Positions 25,939-38,309 of a DNA stretch of 64,000 nucleotides are shown piece after piece. The position numbers and the translations under genes are program-made. Position 1 is the first letter of the stretch; every line of letters begins with the position of its first letter. The stretch spans positions 15,931,254-15,995,253 of the forward strand of contig JAQFVV010006197.1 in assembly GCA_028023455.1 (NCBI GenBank), given 5' to 3'. Origin of the DNA: Epiperipatus broadwayi. Taxonomy: Eukaryota; Onychophora; Udeonychophora; Euonychophora; Peripatidae. The notes under the pieces were generated by a model, which saw only the letters and a program-made list of their open reading frames with translations, made no database searches and was not told where the DNA came from.

Positions 25939-28900
25939 TGTGCTGTAATGGTCAGATTCGTCTATCTCGCTAACACACTGCAGAATTCAAACCCCAAACA
26001 TGAAACTAAACACTCTAGGAGAGGTTGCCTTCTAGATATACTAAGTTCGAATCTACAGTCCAATTTCCTCAGTGCCACCTACGTGATAACGCATCTGAGG
26101 CTACTAATAATATATCCCTATACCGGTGCCTGGTGATCAGGGAGAAACAAAGAGACTCTATACTACGAGATAAGTTGGGTTGCTAATTAAGGTCTATGGA
26201 TAGTACAAAGGAAATGTATAAAATAGATATATAGACCGAGACAGTGATAGGGATCAATAAAATAAAAGAACAATTTGGTGTTAGATTTAAAAGATTTATT
26301 TATATAGCAAGAAATATATATAACGCCACTGTCTGCTTATATGAGACTGGGACGCTTATTAAAATGGCTGTTAGCATAACATTCCATAAAAATTACATTA
26401 AAACATTGTTAAGTATATAGTCTATCCCTCGGGCTAATATAGTATTACGATAATGTGCTTAAAAGAGATGGGAAGATGTGTGAGGTGCTTTGAGTAAATT
26501 ATAAAAGTTTAATAAAACATTTGAACATTAAGGTTTAATAGAATATTTCTTGATTTCGAGAATAGCACAGACTAAAGCTTATTAAGCGATAAAGTGGGGA
26601 TGTGATCAAAGCATTTATTTTATAGTTAAATTAAAGTTATATTGAGAAGTCGGTATTGCTAATAAGGAATTTATTAAAGGATGGAGGGGGTGATATGTTT
26701 AAATCATAGATGCTTTGTAAAAAAATAAATAAGTAACATTATAGTGAATATTTGAAATGACTACGGAAGGCGTCTCACCGTTGATCCGTAGGAATGTTGT
26801 CATGGACAGCTGAAGTCTGGACTCATCCAAAACTTAGCGGCTGGGTGACGGCTGCATCTAATTCCTAGGTGTGACATTCAAGTACACCCTCTGCCTGGGA
26901 ACTGCAGAAAGTGAAATGGTAAACAATCTTGGCCCTTTAAAGCCCTTGGAAAGAAACAAAGCGGTCTCGACAACCAATTCACTTACCAGCAATACTCGAC
27001 TAACATATATAAAGCATAACAAGGGATTTACTTAGCTTGAGAAAATGCCCAATCAAATCCTCAATAATTATTTAAAGAGAGTCCGTCCATTCTCGACCTC
27101 AATTATGAACTTTGAAATTAAAGCAGAATATATTTTAAAATATGAAAATGCATGCTTGTGGGTTTGAAAAGAAAGCATAGATTTATTTACGCAATCATGC
27201 ATTTGTGACACATTTAATCATTGACCTCCCACATACTCTCATATCAGGTTAAAATAGATAAAATGTAGATTTTAAACTATATAATTATTACACATATTGA
27301 TTAAGATTAGAATAGCCCTCGAACGAGTGCTTCACGAGATAATAAAAATTGGGACTATTTATAATTTTAAAATGCCTTAATATTGGCATCTTGATTTCAA
27401 CAATTCTGGCACACTATCATAATAAAAGAAAGAGAAAGATTAATAAATATAAAATATTAACCCAAGGATAGAGAGCAAAATTATTGATTATATTAGAACA
27501 TTTTAAAGGAATACATGATAAAGTAAAGTAAAATGGAAAAACCAATTTAAATATTAGCTATAGCATATTAATTATAGGAGAGAATCATAAGAGCTCTTGG
27601 GTTAATGTTGGGGTTACCTCTGGATAAGCATTGGCAGGTACATTGATTGTCAGCAGGTTTTAAATGATTCAGCGGCAAGATCTGGTAGTGTTCAAATTTC
27701 GCCAGCAGCAGCAGTTTCAGGGTTTCCTATGTGACAGCATTAGATGGTATAGAGCAGCGGCCGGCCATTCCAGAGGGGAAAATAGCCTTCTTGCCGGCTC
27801 TACTCCGTCATTTCAAAGCTAGCAATTTTAAAGGTTGGGTGATTCATAGATATTTCAAGTGGTATTGTAAAACACGGTAAAATTTATTTGAAGACGAAAA
27901 CTTGGCTTCAAATACTTAAGTTTGCAGGCACGTAGCTAGAAAATCTCAGAGAGTTCAGCAACAATTATTTTGAAAGCTCAGCAATCTGCTTAGAAATCTT
28001 AGAATAAAAAATACCTCGAAGAACAATGCTAAAAATATTACTAGAAAAATATCAGAATAATCTTACAATATTTGCTGGAATATTACTAGAACGAAGAACA
28101 AAAGAAAACCCTCCTATATACAGTGAAATTGCGCAATACAACTGCCCTGGAGTGTTACAAAAATATTCCAAACTTTGCTCACTTATCAGCTGTAATCAAT
28201 CCTATTCGAATGTCTAAAGGAATTCAACAAAATTTTAATTAATTTCTATTGTTAATTTCCCTGTTGACATTCGGACTACAATTTTGATTTAATTAAAACA
28301 AACTTTTACTAATTGAAAGAAACGACCTTAAGTGGACATCTGCTGCATTTTTTAGATAAGTTCTTATAACATTAAATAATTAAAACTATTGTTCCTACCA
28401 GCCTTCATTTATTTTAACAGAAAATATATGGCATGATTTCTAAATTAAAAGAAAATTATTTTACTTTTTAATTTTCAATATTTAAATCTATTTACGAAAC
28501 GAATATAAATTTTATTTTAAATCAAAACAAATATTACGACTGTAATATATTTTTGTAAACAGATTCAAACAAAATAATTTTAAATAATTTATTATTTTAA
28601 CATAAGTTTTAAAATAAATATCCCAGTGTGTGCGCAATTATGACCTATATAACCTATTTTTTAAATTATATGAACATACACACAATTTATAACATTTTAT
28701 TTATTGGGCATGAGTTATACAATCTATATATAACACAAGCGTTGTACTCGTGGTTTAAAATTGGGTGGTATTTTCGGCATATAAGCACATTGCAGACACA
28801 CTACGATACATTGGGATTTAAACTAAGGTATGAGGGTAGGAAAGAGGTGAGAAAAGGTGAAATGAAGATCTGCAAGTTAAACAGTTGGATTTTAAATAAG

Positions 28901-29137
28901 ACTTTTTTTTTTAAAAAATAAATAATTAAAATAACTATCACGTTTTTATTCCTCGCATTTATTTACACATGCACAATTTTTCTTATTGGCTGTACTTTTT
29001 ACACAAAATGCAAACTATAACTTTACATTAATACAAGTAAAATATTTCATTTTAAAAAAAAATTACTAGCATATTTTTCCTTTAAAATTCAAGGTATTTG
29101 TGGTAATGAATATCATGCCACATGCTTGGCAGCCAAT
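25939..29137. other. 3.2 kb between the two direct repeats
   Basis: No ORF with recognisable domains. Composition is mosaic: GC-richer blocks at 26720-27000 and 27600-27850 lie within AT-rich DNA. I see no primer-binding site next to copy 1 and no gag/pol motifs, so an LTR-element interior is possible but unsupported. Confidence 0.35.
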
Positions 29138-29780
29138 TATAACGGTCGGGGTGAATTTGTCTTAGTATATCTGCCGTACAAAGGTGCCACCAGGCCATTC
29201 GAACCTGGAAAATTTATATAGTAGGCAGATACTTACTGTTGGATCCAAATTTTATTTTGTATTGACTGTTAGCCCTTGCCACTAACTCAAGGAGATGCAG
29301 ATTTATAATAAGTATTTATTCAACACTTCATTCAAAAAAAATTTGAAATCAAAAATAAATGTTTAATATTAAAAAAATAAAATAAGCCACTGCTTGTAAT
29401 AACACACAAAAAAACATTTATTAACGCACATATATAAATATTTAAAATTGAGGAATAAATTTATCTTGATTGTAATATTAATTTTAAATTTAGATTTTTT
29501 AAAAATTTAAATTATTTAAGAAAGTCCACACAGATGGACATTTTAATAAATTTTACTTTAGAATGTTGAGTATAGATAGGCTACATAGATTTCTCAGTTA
29601 AAAACTTTTCAAAACAATCATTCAATTTCAGACTAAAAGCTTCCAGCCAACCCAACTCCTGCTTCCAGATATACAGACCCAACCAATTTAATATGAAGTT
29701 GATAACATAAAACCACACTGACAGGAATGTGCATCTGTCTGGCGAAGGAATCATGTATATAATATTTGAGAGAAATGCTA
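29138..29780 (+). repeat. Long direct repeat, copy 2
   Basis: Matches 25237-25938 over its whole length, with scattered substitutions and a deletion of about 60-90 bp near 29720 (corresponding to about 25815-25885 in copy 1). It is followed by unrelated sequence. Confidence 0.75.
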
Positions 29781-30469
29781 CATATGGGGGAGAGCGGTCT
29801 ATCTGCCTACTTAATAGTCCCTATCCATACAGCTAAGAAAGTCAATGCTGCAGGAAATACATCTGTGTACATTGCAATGCAATGATTACGCCTTTGGGTC
29901 ATGCATTCATCTTGACTTTGCCCTGTATGCTAACAGGTTTCACATTGCATTAATATAAACACCCATATATTTCTCTATTAGCATTGACTCAACCATGAGA
30001 CAAATAGCCTGAAATTAAAGCCCTTTAAAATAAAAATAAACAATTAAAATATAAAGTTATTGATGGAATTGCAGAGGGAAATTTACAATAAACCCAATGG
30101 CATTCACCATAAGGTGCCACATTAACCCCAATAACTTAAAAGATATACGAATAAATACATTTGGATACTCAGCATGAGGTGTCACATTTATCATGCATAT
30201 AAACGTTAACGAATCTATGCAGCCTTCTACACCCAACTTAAATTTAATACATTTATATAATTTAGTCAATAAATATTAATAAAGAAAATAGAAATGATTT
30301 AATTAAATTAGCAAACTCAAATATATAAAATTAAACATTAATAACTGATTTTGAAATCTTAATAAGTCAGATAAAAGTTCATTTTAAAAGTTATGTTTAG
30401 CTGGTTATTAAAAGCATGTTAAATATTGACAAAAGTTCTTAATTACTTTTTAAAATTTTATAGTTCATA

Positions 30470-30960
30470 CTTTACAGTAGAGGAGCTCCTGGTTCCTTGT
30501 GCCAATTCCCGCAAAGTCTTTATTAGTCATACTTTCATGGAAGACTGGTCTGTTGTTCATACCGTAGTTATCAATCCGGAGGTTATCTTAGCTGGTTCGA
30601 TTCTGGAACTATTTTATTGTAGGACCCATATGATTTGGGTCTACAATAGTGCCATTCATAATTCAACAGTCACTTCATTTGAAATAAGTAAGAGGGTGAA
30701 AAGTGCGTCTTTTCACCTTCCTCCTCAAAAAATCAAGCTGGAACTAACTTTGATTGGAAATTTTTTTTTTTATCTTAATCCTCCGGATTCACTGAACATG
30801 GTTTCCTGTTCCAATGAGTTTCATTAGGGTCTGAGCATTGGTTGCTTCGCGCTTGCATTGGTCAATCTAATTTTTTTATTCTCTTATCTGACCTTTTAAT
30901 TATATAAGAGCCCCTAGGGCTAGTTTGCTTTTCGTTTAAGTAATAAAACAATCATTTCCA
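30470..30960. other. Unclassified repeat-like block with hairpins
   Basis: GC-richer than its flanks. It contains the hairpin GTAGGACCCA...TGGGTCTAC at about 30621-30643 and GGTGAAAAG...CTTTTCACC at about 30694-30719. A TATATAAG tract at 30900 and AATAAA at 30941 could be promoter-like and polyadenylation-like signals of a solo LTR. The 133-codon open frame across it (30426-30827) shows no recognised domain. Confidence 0.3.
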
Positions 30961-31559
30961 TTTACTGAGATTACATAGGAATCTTAAAATAGAAATTAAC
31001 ATTTATTTCTATTTTCATTTATGTTACTTTTTAACAAAAATATTTTATCTTTAGATCTTTACTTTTTTTTTTTTTTATAAAAAAATACGTTCAAATACTT
31101 TTTTTAATTTTATTTAAAAAAAAATACTTTTAAAGTTTTCCATTGTGCGATATATATATATATGTTAAACATAACTTCTTTTTAATTTTGGCTTTTACTT
31201 TTTAATAAATGATTTTATTTAAGATTATTTCCTCATTATTTTTAAATTTTAAAATAATGTAATGGCATATGTATACCGTTGTAATACATATATATTTATT
31301 TATATATTAATATTTATATGTTTTATAATTTGTTAAAGAATTATGTTTTATTTTGTTTTTTTTTGTTAATATAATGTTCATTTTATTTAATAAAAATAAA
31401 TGAATGTATAAATACATATTTGCTATGTTTTATATGTGTAATTTTCTAATTCGTATTTACAAAAATTATTCAAGATTAATAACAAATAGTATTGTATTCT
31501 TTAATAATTTTTATAGATGTGTTTTCCTTCAAAATTCTTAATAAAATTTTTGAGTTTTT

Positions 31560-32012
31560 GTTCACCCAATTACCAAGAGTGTGCTGTAGTCTAATAGCAA
31601 GGAAAGTAGTTTATTGTTTAAGACTTGAACGGAATCTTTAGCAACAAGAGAATATACACGTAAATGGAAAAATATGGGTGATTTAGTCTGCAAATTGTTA
31701 ATTGAATGTAAATGCTTGAAAGCAGAAAGGATACAAATAATGAAGTTATGGAAGAATAAATATGAACAAATTGATTATACAGAAAGTGGATTATTGGTTT
31801 TTATGCTGGGTTTGGGAAAAGATAAGGGGGATTTAGATATAAAGAACATAGAATTGACAAGATTATACTGCAGAAATGGAATGGAACAAATTATGGGAAA
31901 ACTTAGGATGGGAAATGGAAAGGGAAGGTAAAGTGGCTAAAATGTTTCTCTGGGCATAGTTCCTGAGAGATTCCTGACTCCATTTAAGAAGTCACAGTGC
32001 ATCACATCACAT
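31560..32012 (+). mobile_element. LINE 3'-end fragment with (ATCAC)n tail, second copy
   Basis: The plus-strand frame 31674-31931 includes ECKCLKAERIQIMKLWKNKY, then LLVFMLGLGKDKGDLDIK, closely similar to the minus-strand copy at 2146-1931. It ends in GCATCACATCACATCA at 31997-32012, the same tail as the first copy. Upstream frames are broken. It inserted in the opposite orientation to the host gene. Only the last part of ORF2 remains. Confidence 0.62.
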
Positions 32013-33056
32013 CAACTGTACAGAATTCGGTATTCTTGTACTTTTTCTATATCGCTGACCAAATAGATTAATTAAACGCCTTTGAGGTAGATCTTTGCAA
32101 GTCACAATAGCATTTTGTAACAAATCAATTAGCAATATAATGTTCTTGTTCTATTTTACATATAATAATATGTCTTAAACAAATTATTTAAAAATTTTAT
32201 TAAATGAGATAAGCGAATATGAATAATATCTGAATTTCTTTGCGGACCAATAAAATTACATCATGGACCACTGGTTTCCGACTGCTGTTCTATACTGTAC
32301 ACACATGTATTATCTTACCAAAATATAAACTTGTCAGGATAGCATTAATTTACTACATATATTTTCTGTAATAACATTTATTTAAGATAACTTTAAAAAT
32401 AAAATCTTCTAAAAAAATATTTGAAAACTAAATAATATATGTCAAGTAGATAAAAACTGAATTTATTTTCCTTAAATATTTTTTTGGTATTTAAATTTTA
32501 AAAAAAACCAAACAGTTTTAATAATTATAATATTATTAACCATCACTTTAGCCTTAACATATTTTAGTGTTTTGCCTTGATACTTCTGCTGTGCTATTTA
32601 TCCTTAAAAAATGACATAAACAGCGTTGTAACATCATTAGTTATTTCTTTCTTCTCTATTTTCTGTTCAATTAAAACTTTACTTTCTAATTTGTTTATTT
32701 CTACAATTAAATTTTCTGATTCTTCTGATTGTACTGTTTTTACAAACTAAAGTTTTTTTTTTTACAATTATTAACTACTTTTGCAGCCAGAATTTCTGCA
32801 TGATGACATATAACTTTGTGTTATATAGAAATCTTATTTATAATATTTATTATTTTTGAATTATTACAATAATATTTAAAATTTTAAGCGATGTTTTATC
32901 TTCATTAAATCTTTAAATTTCAAATCAAACTTCAAATTTAGATTTAATGTTAACCTAAAATTTGTTTAGCATTAATTTTTATAATCAACTTTTTAGAAAA
33001 AATAAAAGAAAATACATTAAAATTAATAAGGTAATATATTTTGAATTTAAGCTTAC

Positions 33057-33207
33057 CTTTTGAAGATTTTTTTCTGGAAATTTATCAGTTTCCAAAGAAT
33101 TTTCCATTGCAAATATTATAATATGCTCTACGATAGTTTTACCAAATCGATGAGCTCGAGCTTCAGGAATACCTTCAATTTTTAATAAATTTTCAACAGA
33201 ACTGGGC
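33057..33207 (-). CDS. WRN: WRN-like RecQ helicase, second half of HRDC domain
   Basis: Exon of 151 bp: one base completing an arginine codon split with the exon at 47876-47764, then 50 codons. The acceptor is ATTATAG (ending 33208) and the donor GTAAGC (from 33056). The peptide begins PSSVENLLKIEGIPEARAHR, the second half of an HRDC fold (pattern RP-tvENv-rI-Gv-e-ka), followed by a helix IVEHIIIFAMEN and an acidic/basic tail. HRDC is a helical accessory domain of RecQ helicases and RNase D involved in nucleic-acid and protein contacts. A split of HRDC between two exons at the conserved arginine, with matching phase, is direct evidence that the two exons belong together. The intron that follows is 19,999 bp long. 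Confidence 0.88.
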
Positions 33208-33287
33208 CTATAATCAAACATACACATAAATTCAATATTTTACATATAAATTATACAGTCATATGTAAAATATATCAACTCATTTTT

Positions 33288-33312
33288 CTGGTATTCTTTA
33301 TTAGAATACCAG
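33288..33312. repeat. Small perfect hairpin
   Basis: CTGGTATTCT and AGAATACCAG flank a 5-base loop TTATT. No function assigned. Confidence 0.7.
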
Positions 33313-33968
33313 TGAAAAAGATACCAGAATGATTTCTCTCTCACCATGAATACAATTCTGGTTAAGCTCCAATCACCAAGAGTTAAAAATTCCTGAATCT
33401 CACCACTAAAAATAATAGTCAGATTTTCTATTTAAATACTATTTATTATGAACTGCTTAGTTTTAAAGCTTAAATATATTTGCAATTAAAAATTTTGATG
33501 TCTATAAACATCTCTTATTGGGTGGAGACAATTTCTGTCTATATATAACACAATGGAACATACACTTTAAGGAATATATAAAAAATAATTAACTACTGAG
33601 ATGAAGAAAAATATGAAACCAATCAATTCCTTAAAGTATGATAGTTAATAGTCAATCAGAAATTTATAACATAAGCAAAAACTGACATTATCCAGAAGAA
33701 ATATTTATAGTGTTTTAAAAGATTTAATATCGCATATCAAAGATTTAAAAATAAATATTTCATAATCATAATATTAAAATAGAAAGTCAGACTATTATTT
33801 TTGGTGGATTGATTTAATATAATAATTAGAGGTTGTCTAAGAAATGCATGTATAATGAGAGAGATCAGTCTAATATTTTTGTCAATGGTCAACAGCTTAT
33901 AATATGCAATTCAAACCAGAATATTGTAAAATGATTTAGTTAATCCAATATACACCTATTTATAATTG

Positions 33969-34463
33969 TTAATAAAGAAGAATATTTAAATTATTATTAA
34001 AGTTTATCGGCTTAACGTTTTCGAGGATCCATGCCTCATATTCATAGCCTTCATAAAATGTATAGTAAAATATATGCAAATATTCAAATAAGCTAGTATT
34101 ACGTAGCCCATTTCTTCGAGATTTCGAAGCATCTTTCCTATTAATAGCATGGATGTTTCGATTAATATAAAATGTCTCCTTTATTTTTCTTTTGTGATCG
34201 TTTGATTCTGAGCACAATATCATGGGATTGGCAGGTGTGAAGTTGTGTCCAGATTGTTTAGCATGCTCCAAAAATACAGAGGTTGTGTTGCTGTTCCTCT
34301 GAGCTCTGTTATCCGTGTAAAGATGTTGAGCTAGTCTAGTGTTGATTGTAGCTTTCGTTTCACCATAATATATAGTGTGGCTTCCGGCACGAGGGCAGGC
34401 AATGGAGTACACCACGTGTGGGGTGAACGATCGATCAATGTGGTCTTTAGAGTTGTTAATCAA
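33969..34463 (-). CDS. PLE GIY-YIG endonuclease domain, truncated ORF
   Basis: Encodes 164 residues of the C-terminal end of a Penelope-like element protein. VVYSIACPRAGSHTIYYGET (residues about 18-37) followed by KATINTRLAQHLY is a GIY-YIG nuclease core, with the IYYGET variant in place of the YIG triplet and the conserved arginine in TRLAQH. Histidine/asparagine-rich text follows (SGHNFTP..., then ICSES-like NDHKRKIKETFYI). PLEs use this nuclease to open the target for reverse transcription. No RT domain remains upstream, so the copy is 5'-truncated. The start ATG is just the first one available. The last codons run into the inverted repeat. The frame is otherwise open, indicating a fairly young copy. 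Confidence 0.78.
   Translation of the reverse strand: MINNSKDHIDRSFTPHVVYSIACPRAGSHTIYYGETKATINTRLAQHLYTDNRAQRNSNTTSVFLEHAKQSGHNFTPANPMILCSESNDHKRKIKETFYINRNIHAINRKDASKSRRNGLRNTSLFEYLHIFYYTFYEGYEYEAWILENVKPINFNNNLNILLY
34005..34045 (-). ncRNA. Hammerhead-like partial core at PLE 3' end
   Basis: The minus strand reads TATGA-GG...CC-TC-GAAAA-CGTTAAGCC. GAGG/CCTC forms a short stem II, and GAAA follows. The first box should be CUGAUGA but only its last five bases fit (TATGA). Hammerheads are known near the ends of PLEs, which is why this partial match is listed. Confidence 0.3.
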
Positions 34464-35523
34464 TCTATTAGAATTAGATTAATTTAAATATTCTTCTTTA
34501 TTAACAATTATGAATAAGTGTTTTTTGTTACATAATATTGAGAAGTAAAACTATATTTATTACTCCAATATAGTTATGTGGGTTACTGAAAGCATTGGAC
34601 AAAAAGTTAATTTATTATAAAGAATTGTAATTGTTAATAGTAAACACAAAAACAAAAATGAAAAATAAATATCTAAAAAAAAAAAAATCAGACTATATTG
34701 AAGAATTGAAATTTTATATGTGCAATAAAAAAAAAAAGATAAAGAAAATCCCATATATATGTAAAAAACAGATGAATACAGGATATATCAAGATGAATAA
34801 TATAAATAACAGAGAAAGAACTGATATGAAAAAATGTAAATAAATGATTAGTAAAATTACTCATTTTGTGCAGGATCTACATTAAAAGCCAGAAAACAAT
34901 ATCAACATAACAGCAAAAAAAAAAATTGGGGTAAAAAAATTTGAATTGTTTTATTTTGCATAGCAAGCAACATAAAAAGATTGGACTGAAAAGCTTCATC
35001 CCAAAAATAGTAATTTGATAAACATTCAAAGAAAAGAAGTAATAAAGATCCTAAATAGAAAATTAAATATCTGTGAAACAGCTGTAGCAATTTAAAAATT
35101 GCGATCAAGCCAATAGAAATCAATGGAAAAGATTAACACCAGAAATGAAAATTTAGATAATTTTTAGAAAATTACAGGATCAAAAATTAGACTCAGACTA
35201 GCAAATCAATGACTAAATTTTGATAAAGTGAATAATATTATTTCACTAAACAATTTTTTGGTGATTAGTAATTAATGCAATCTAGAGAGGTCCTTCAGAT
35301 GAATAAAAAAAAATTAATGCAGAATACTGTCAGTAGCATAACTATGAATAAAAATAAATGCATTTAAAGAAGATTGTGTAAGCAATAGTTAGAGACAAAA
35401 AAAATTCTGGAAAATATTTATAGAAAAAATATAAGATAATACTTTTAGTATTAGCTTGAAGGGAATAATTAAAAAAAACAATAATTAGATATTCATTTTA
35501 TAAATTCAAAGGATAGATTAAAT

Positions 35524-35760
35524 ATAGTGTAACGGATGGTAAATAAGCCTGGATTCGAACCTGCTCATATGCCAGATGTAACGGATGGGAAAATAACCTG
35601 TGGACTGTGATACTATGCAGATGTAGCAATCTGGAGACTATGGCTCAATGTGCCCTGATTTATTGCTTCTGATGATACAGTCTGCAGAGTTCAACTAGGC
35701 TTGAAAAGAGAAAAAGTTGCATCTAACTATGATTGGACTTTGGGTCTTCGGGTAGGATGC
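35524..35760. other. Unclassified block with B-box-like sequence
   Basis: GGATTCGAACCTGC at 35551-35564 is the reverse complement of a tRNA B box (GGTTCGAATCC). TGTAACGGATGG-like phrases flank it at about 35529 and 35578. No A box was found. Possibly a decayed tRNA-derived SINE. Confidence 0.3.
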
Positions 35761-36422
35761 TAATAAAAACCTGATAAAATACATAACCAATGATTGCATG
35801 TATTTTTAATTGGCTAACCCTATACCTATTTGATAATATCAGATGCAATTTAAGTTAGTTCATCCACTTTTCACCCTTTTCCGATTCCATTATGCCCTAA
35901 TATTCAAGCCCAGGAAGAATATTGCCTTTGACTCCCTTAACAGGTATGAACAGATACTCAAAGCAACTCCTGCACCTCTATATAGGCTACAACTATCATT
36001 TAAAATATTTGATTTACCATAAAACTATTATATGACAATGGAATAGGTGTGTGTGCATGCATAATTGTTTGTTTATCGTTGAATGTCAGGACAACTCAAT
36101 AAACCAGAGACCAGAATAAAATAAACTCCTTAACATTTATGATGATGATAAATGAAATTAAAATAAAGTATTATAACAATAGTAATAATAATAAAAAAAT
36201 ATATATACGTGTGTCACATATGAACTTCTACCATTCTGTTAGCTAATAATTCTCCAGATCCACCCCTTTTACCCCATAGTAGAATTCCATTATGATGCTT
36301 ATTATTTACAAATGATGAACTATACAAGAAAAATAAACATTAATATTTTAAAATGATTGATGATGCTGACTAGCTAAATTATACATCTATTGATTTCCGC
36401 AAAGCAATCTCTTTGGTTTAAT

Positions 36423-36434
36423 CCCCCCCCCCCC
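36423..36434. repeat. Poly-C run
   Basis: Twelve C in a row within AT-rich DNA. Confidence 0.95.
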
Positions 36435-37954
36435 AATCTACATTTAAATATATATATGATATGTATATGAATTTAATTTACACTAGTTGATTAGTCAATC
36501 ACACTGAAAAAATATATAACGATGGTTAATCAACAATATAAAACATATAAGGTGAATTCTGTACTAAGTGTTGTGATTTAATCTGTAAAAATAAATGGAA
36601 ATCTTACCTTAATATAAACATGAATAACCTGATGTAAAGCAAGTGGTAAACTGAGCTGACCTAGATTTTATTTACAATAAAATAAAATATCTAAGTTAAT
36701 CATCTCCCCCCCCTCCTTTTCTTCTCTGCTAACCCAGAAAAATGAAATTTCTAGCAGCATAGATTATGAAGTGCCCCATCAGAGTATGAAATTATAACAT
36801 ATAACAAAAAAAATCAAACAAAAATTTATAACATTAATTTCTTGATTAAAATATTAGTTGGGACAAAGTTCATAAAATCATCCTAGTGGTAGTAGTAGTT
36901 GATGGTTAGGCATGTTACTTTCCAACAACAGTTTAACTCAGCAAATCATTTTCCTTGGCAAGAATAGATTTCACAGCAGTGTCTCCTGGCATCATGTATA
37001 AAAAATACATTGATCCTTAGCTGATTCACCTTTAAATATTCCTGTGCATGCTTAATTTGGATTGCAGGCATTTTCTTGCATGTTTTACAATAAAGTAGAA
37101 TGACAATAAAGGTTTTATATCACTAGATTAGGGAAGAACGCATTCACACAATAGCACGTTTCCCTTTACCCCATTTCCATCTTAAATTACTATTAAATAA
37201 TTATAATCATAAATTATGTTAGATAACATAGAAGAAATTTTACATATATATATTAAGAGAGTTATTTCATTTTTGCTTCCTATTATTAGCAGAATTAATT
37301 TCCTTTTTTTTGAAAAGATTTAAAATCTTAAAATTCTTTCAGTCACCATCAAAACATGATTTAATTATACTAAAAATCTGTAAATTGTTCTTACTTTCCA
37401 TTTCTCACCTTTTCTGCTGAATTTGACAAAATTTAAGGTACAATATTTGATTTTAAAAACTTCTATAATTCAAGTAAAAGAAAAACAAAACTCCATTTTG
37501 GTGTTTGAAATTTTAATTTAATTGCTGTTATATTATTGTAGCCCAAGTTTTGAAGACAAGAAGAATGATTTTAAAAAGGTTTCTGTTTTTATGTAGTCCC
37601 GTGATTGTTTTATTTAACTGACATTATTTTTTAAGATATGAAAGAAACTAAAGATAGATTTACTTTTCTGAAACAATTTGGAAATGAAGATACTAAGGCA
37701 ATAGAATGAATGATGAATTAATTTTACTTTTTGGGGGAATGGATTGAATAATATCAATTTTCAACAAATGGACAAAAAATGTTATTTGAATAAAAAAATA
37801 GAATAGTGGATTAAATTATTTAAATAACAGTTAGAATGCATGCTGGACCAAAAACTTTTACAATATCAAGATTGAAAGACTATAATAAATAAAAAAAATG
37901 TTGGAAGGTTGCTGATAGCATAAAACAGAGTGAAAAATAATGAGAATAAAAACA

Positions 37955-37973
37955 AACACACACACACACACAT
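37955..37973. repeat. (CA)n microsatellite
   Basis: About nine CA units. A second short CA run lies at about 38217-38232. Confidence 0.9.
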
Positions 37974-38309
37974 ATAGGTGTGTATAACTTTTAATCAAAA
38001 AAATTCAGGTAAATGAAGAAAACTATTTTGTCAAATAATATCACCCAATCTCAAATTCTCTTGAAAAAGATTCTCTGCAGCATGCTATGTAAACCAAGAA
38101 TGCATTTATTAAAAATCATTATTACTATTACTAGGAGACAGAGTCACTAGTAACTCCTGATGATCATGATTAGTCAATTCTCTACAGTAACCAGTTGTTC
38201 AAAAAGAAATAAAGCACGCACACACACACACAAGAAAGTATGGTCCCTACATTAATTTCTTAATTAGAATTCATATTCAAAATAATTTTATTCCAAAAAA
38301 TATTTGATC

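Larger units (their letters stand above)
13058..33056 (-). other. WRN-like intron, 20.0 kb
   Basis: Largest intron in the window. From 13520 to 21220 it is AT-rich and I see no gene. It holds a 79 bp duplication, a TIR element with a nested foldback, a pair of long direct repeats and a LINE 3' end (listed separately). Open frames in it (for example 14798-15097 and 15106-15312) are low-complexity K/N/I-rich translations without domain motifs. Confidence 0.7.
33962..34511 (-). mobile_element. 5'-truncated Penelope-like element between 31 bp inverted repeats
   Basis: A 31-bp sequence (ATAATTGTTAATAAAGAAG... ) at 33962-33992 is repeated exactly in reverse complement at 34481-34511. The segment between them is the 3' end of a PLE coding region (GIY-YIG domain). 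Terminal inverted repeats of this kind are not the normal direct pseudo-LTR arrangement; inverted flanks are, however, known in the Penelope group. Confidence 0.75.

Noticed and set aside
30426-30827. 133-codon plus frame as a host gene
   Set aside because: No domain, and the frame runs from AT-rich intron into a repeat-like block with hairpins. More likely chance in a transposon-derived block.
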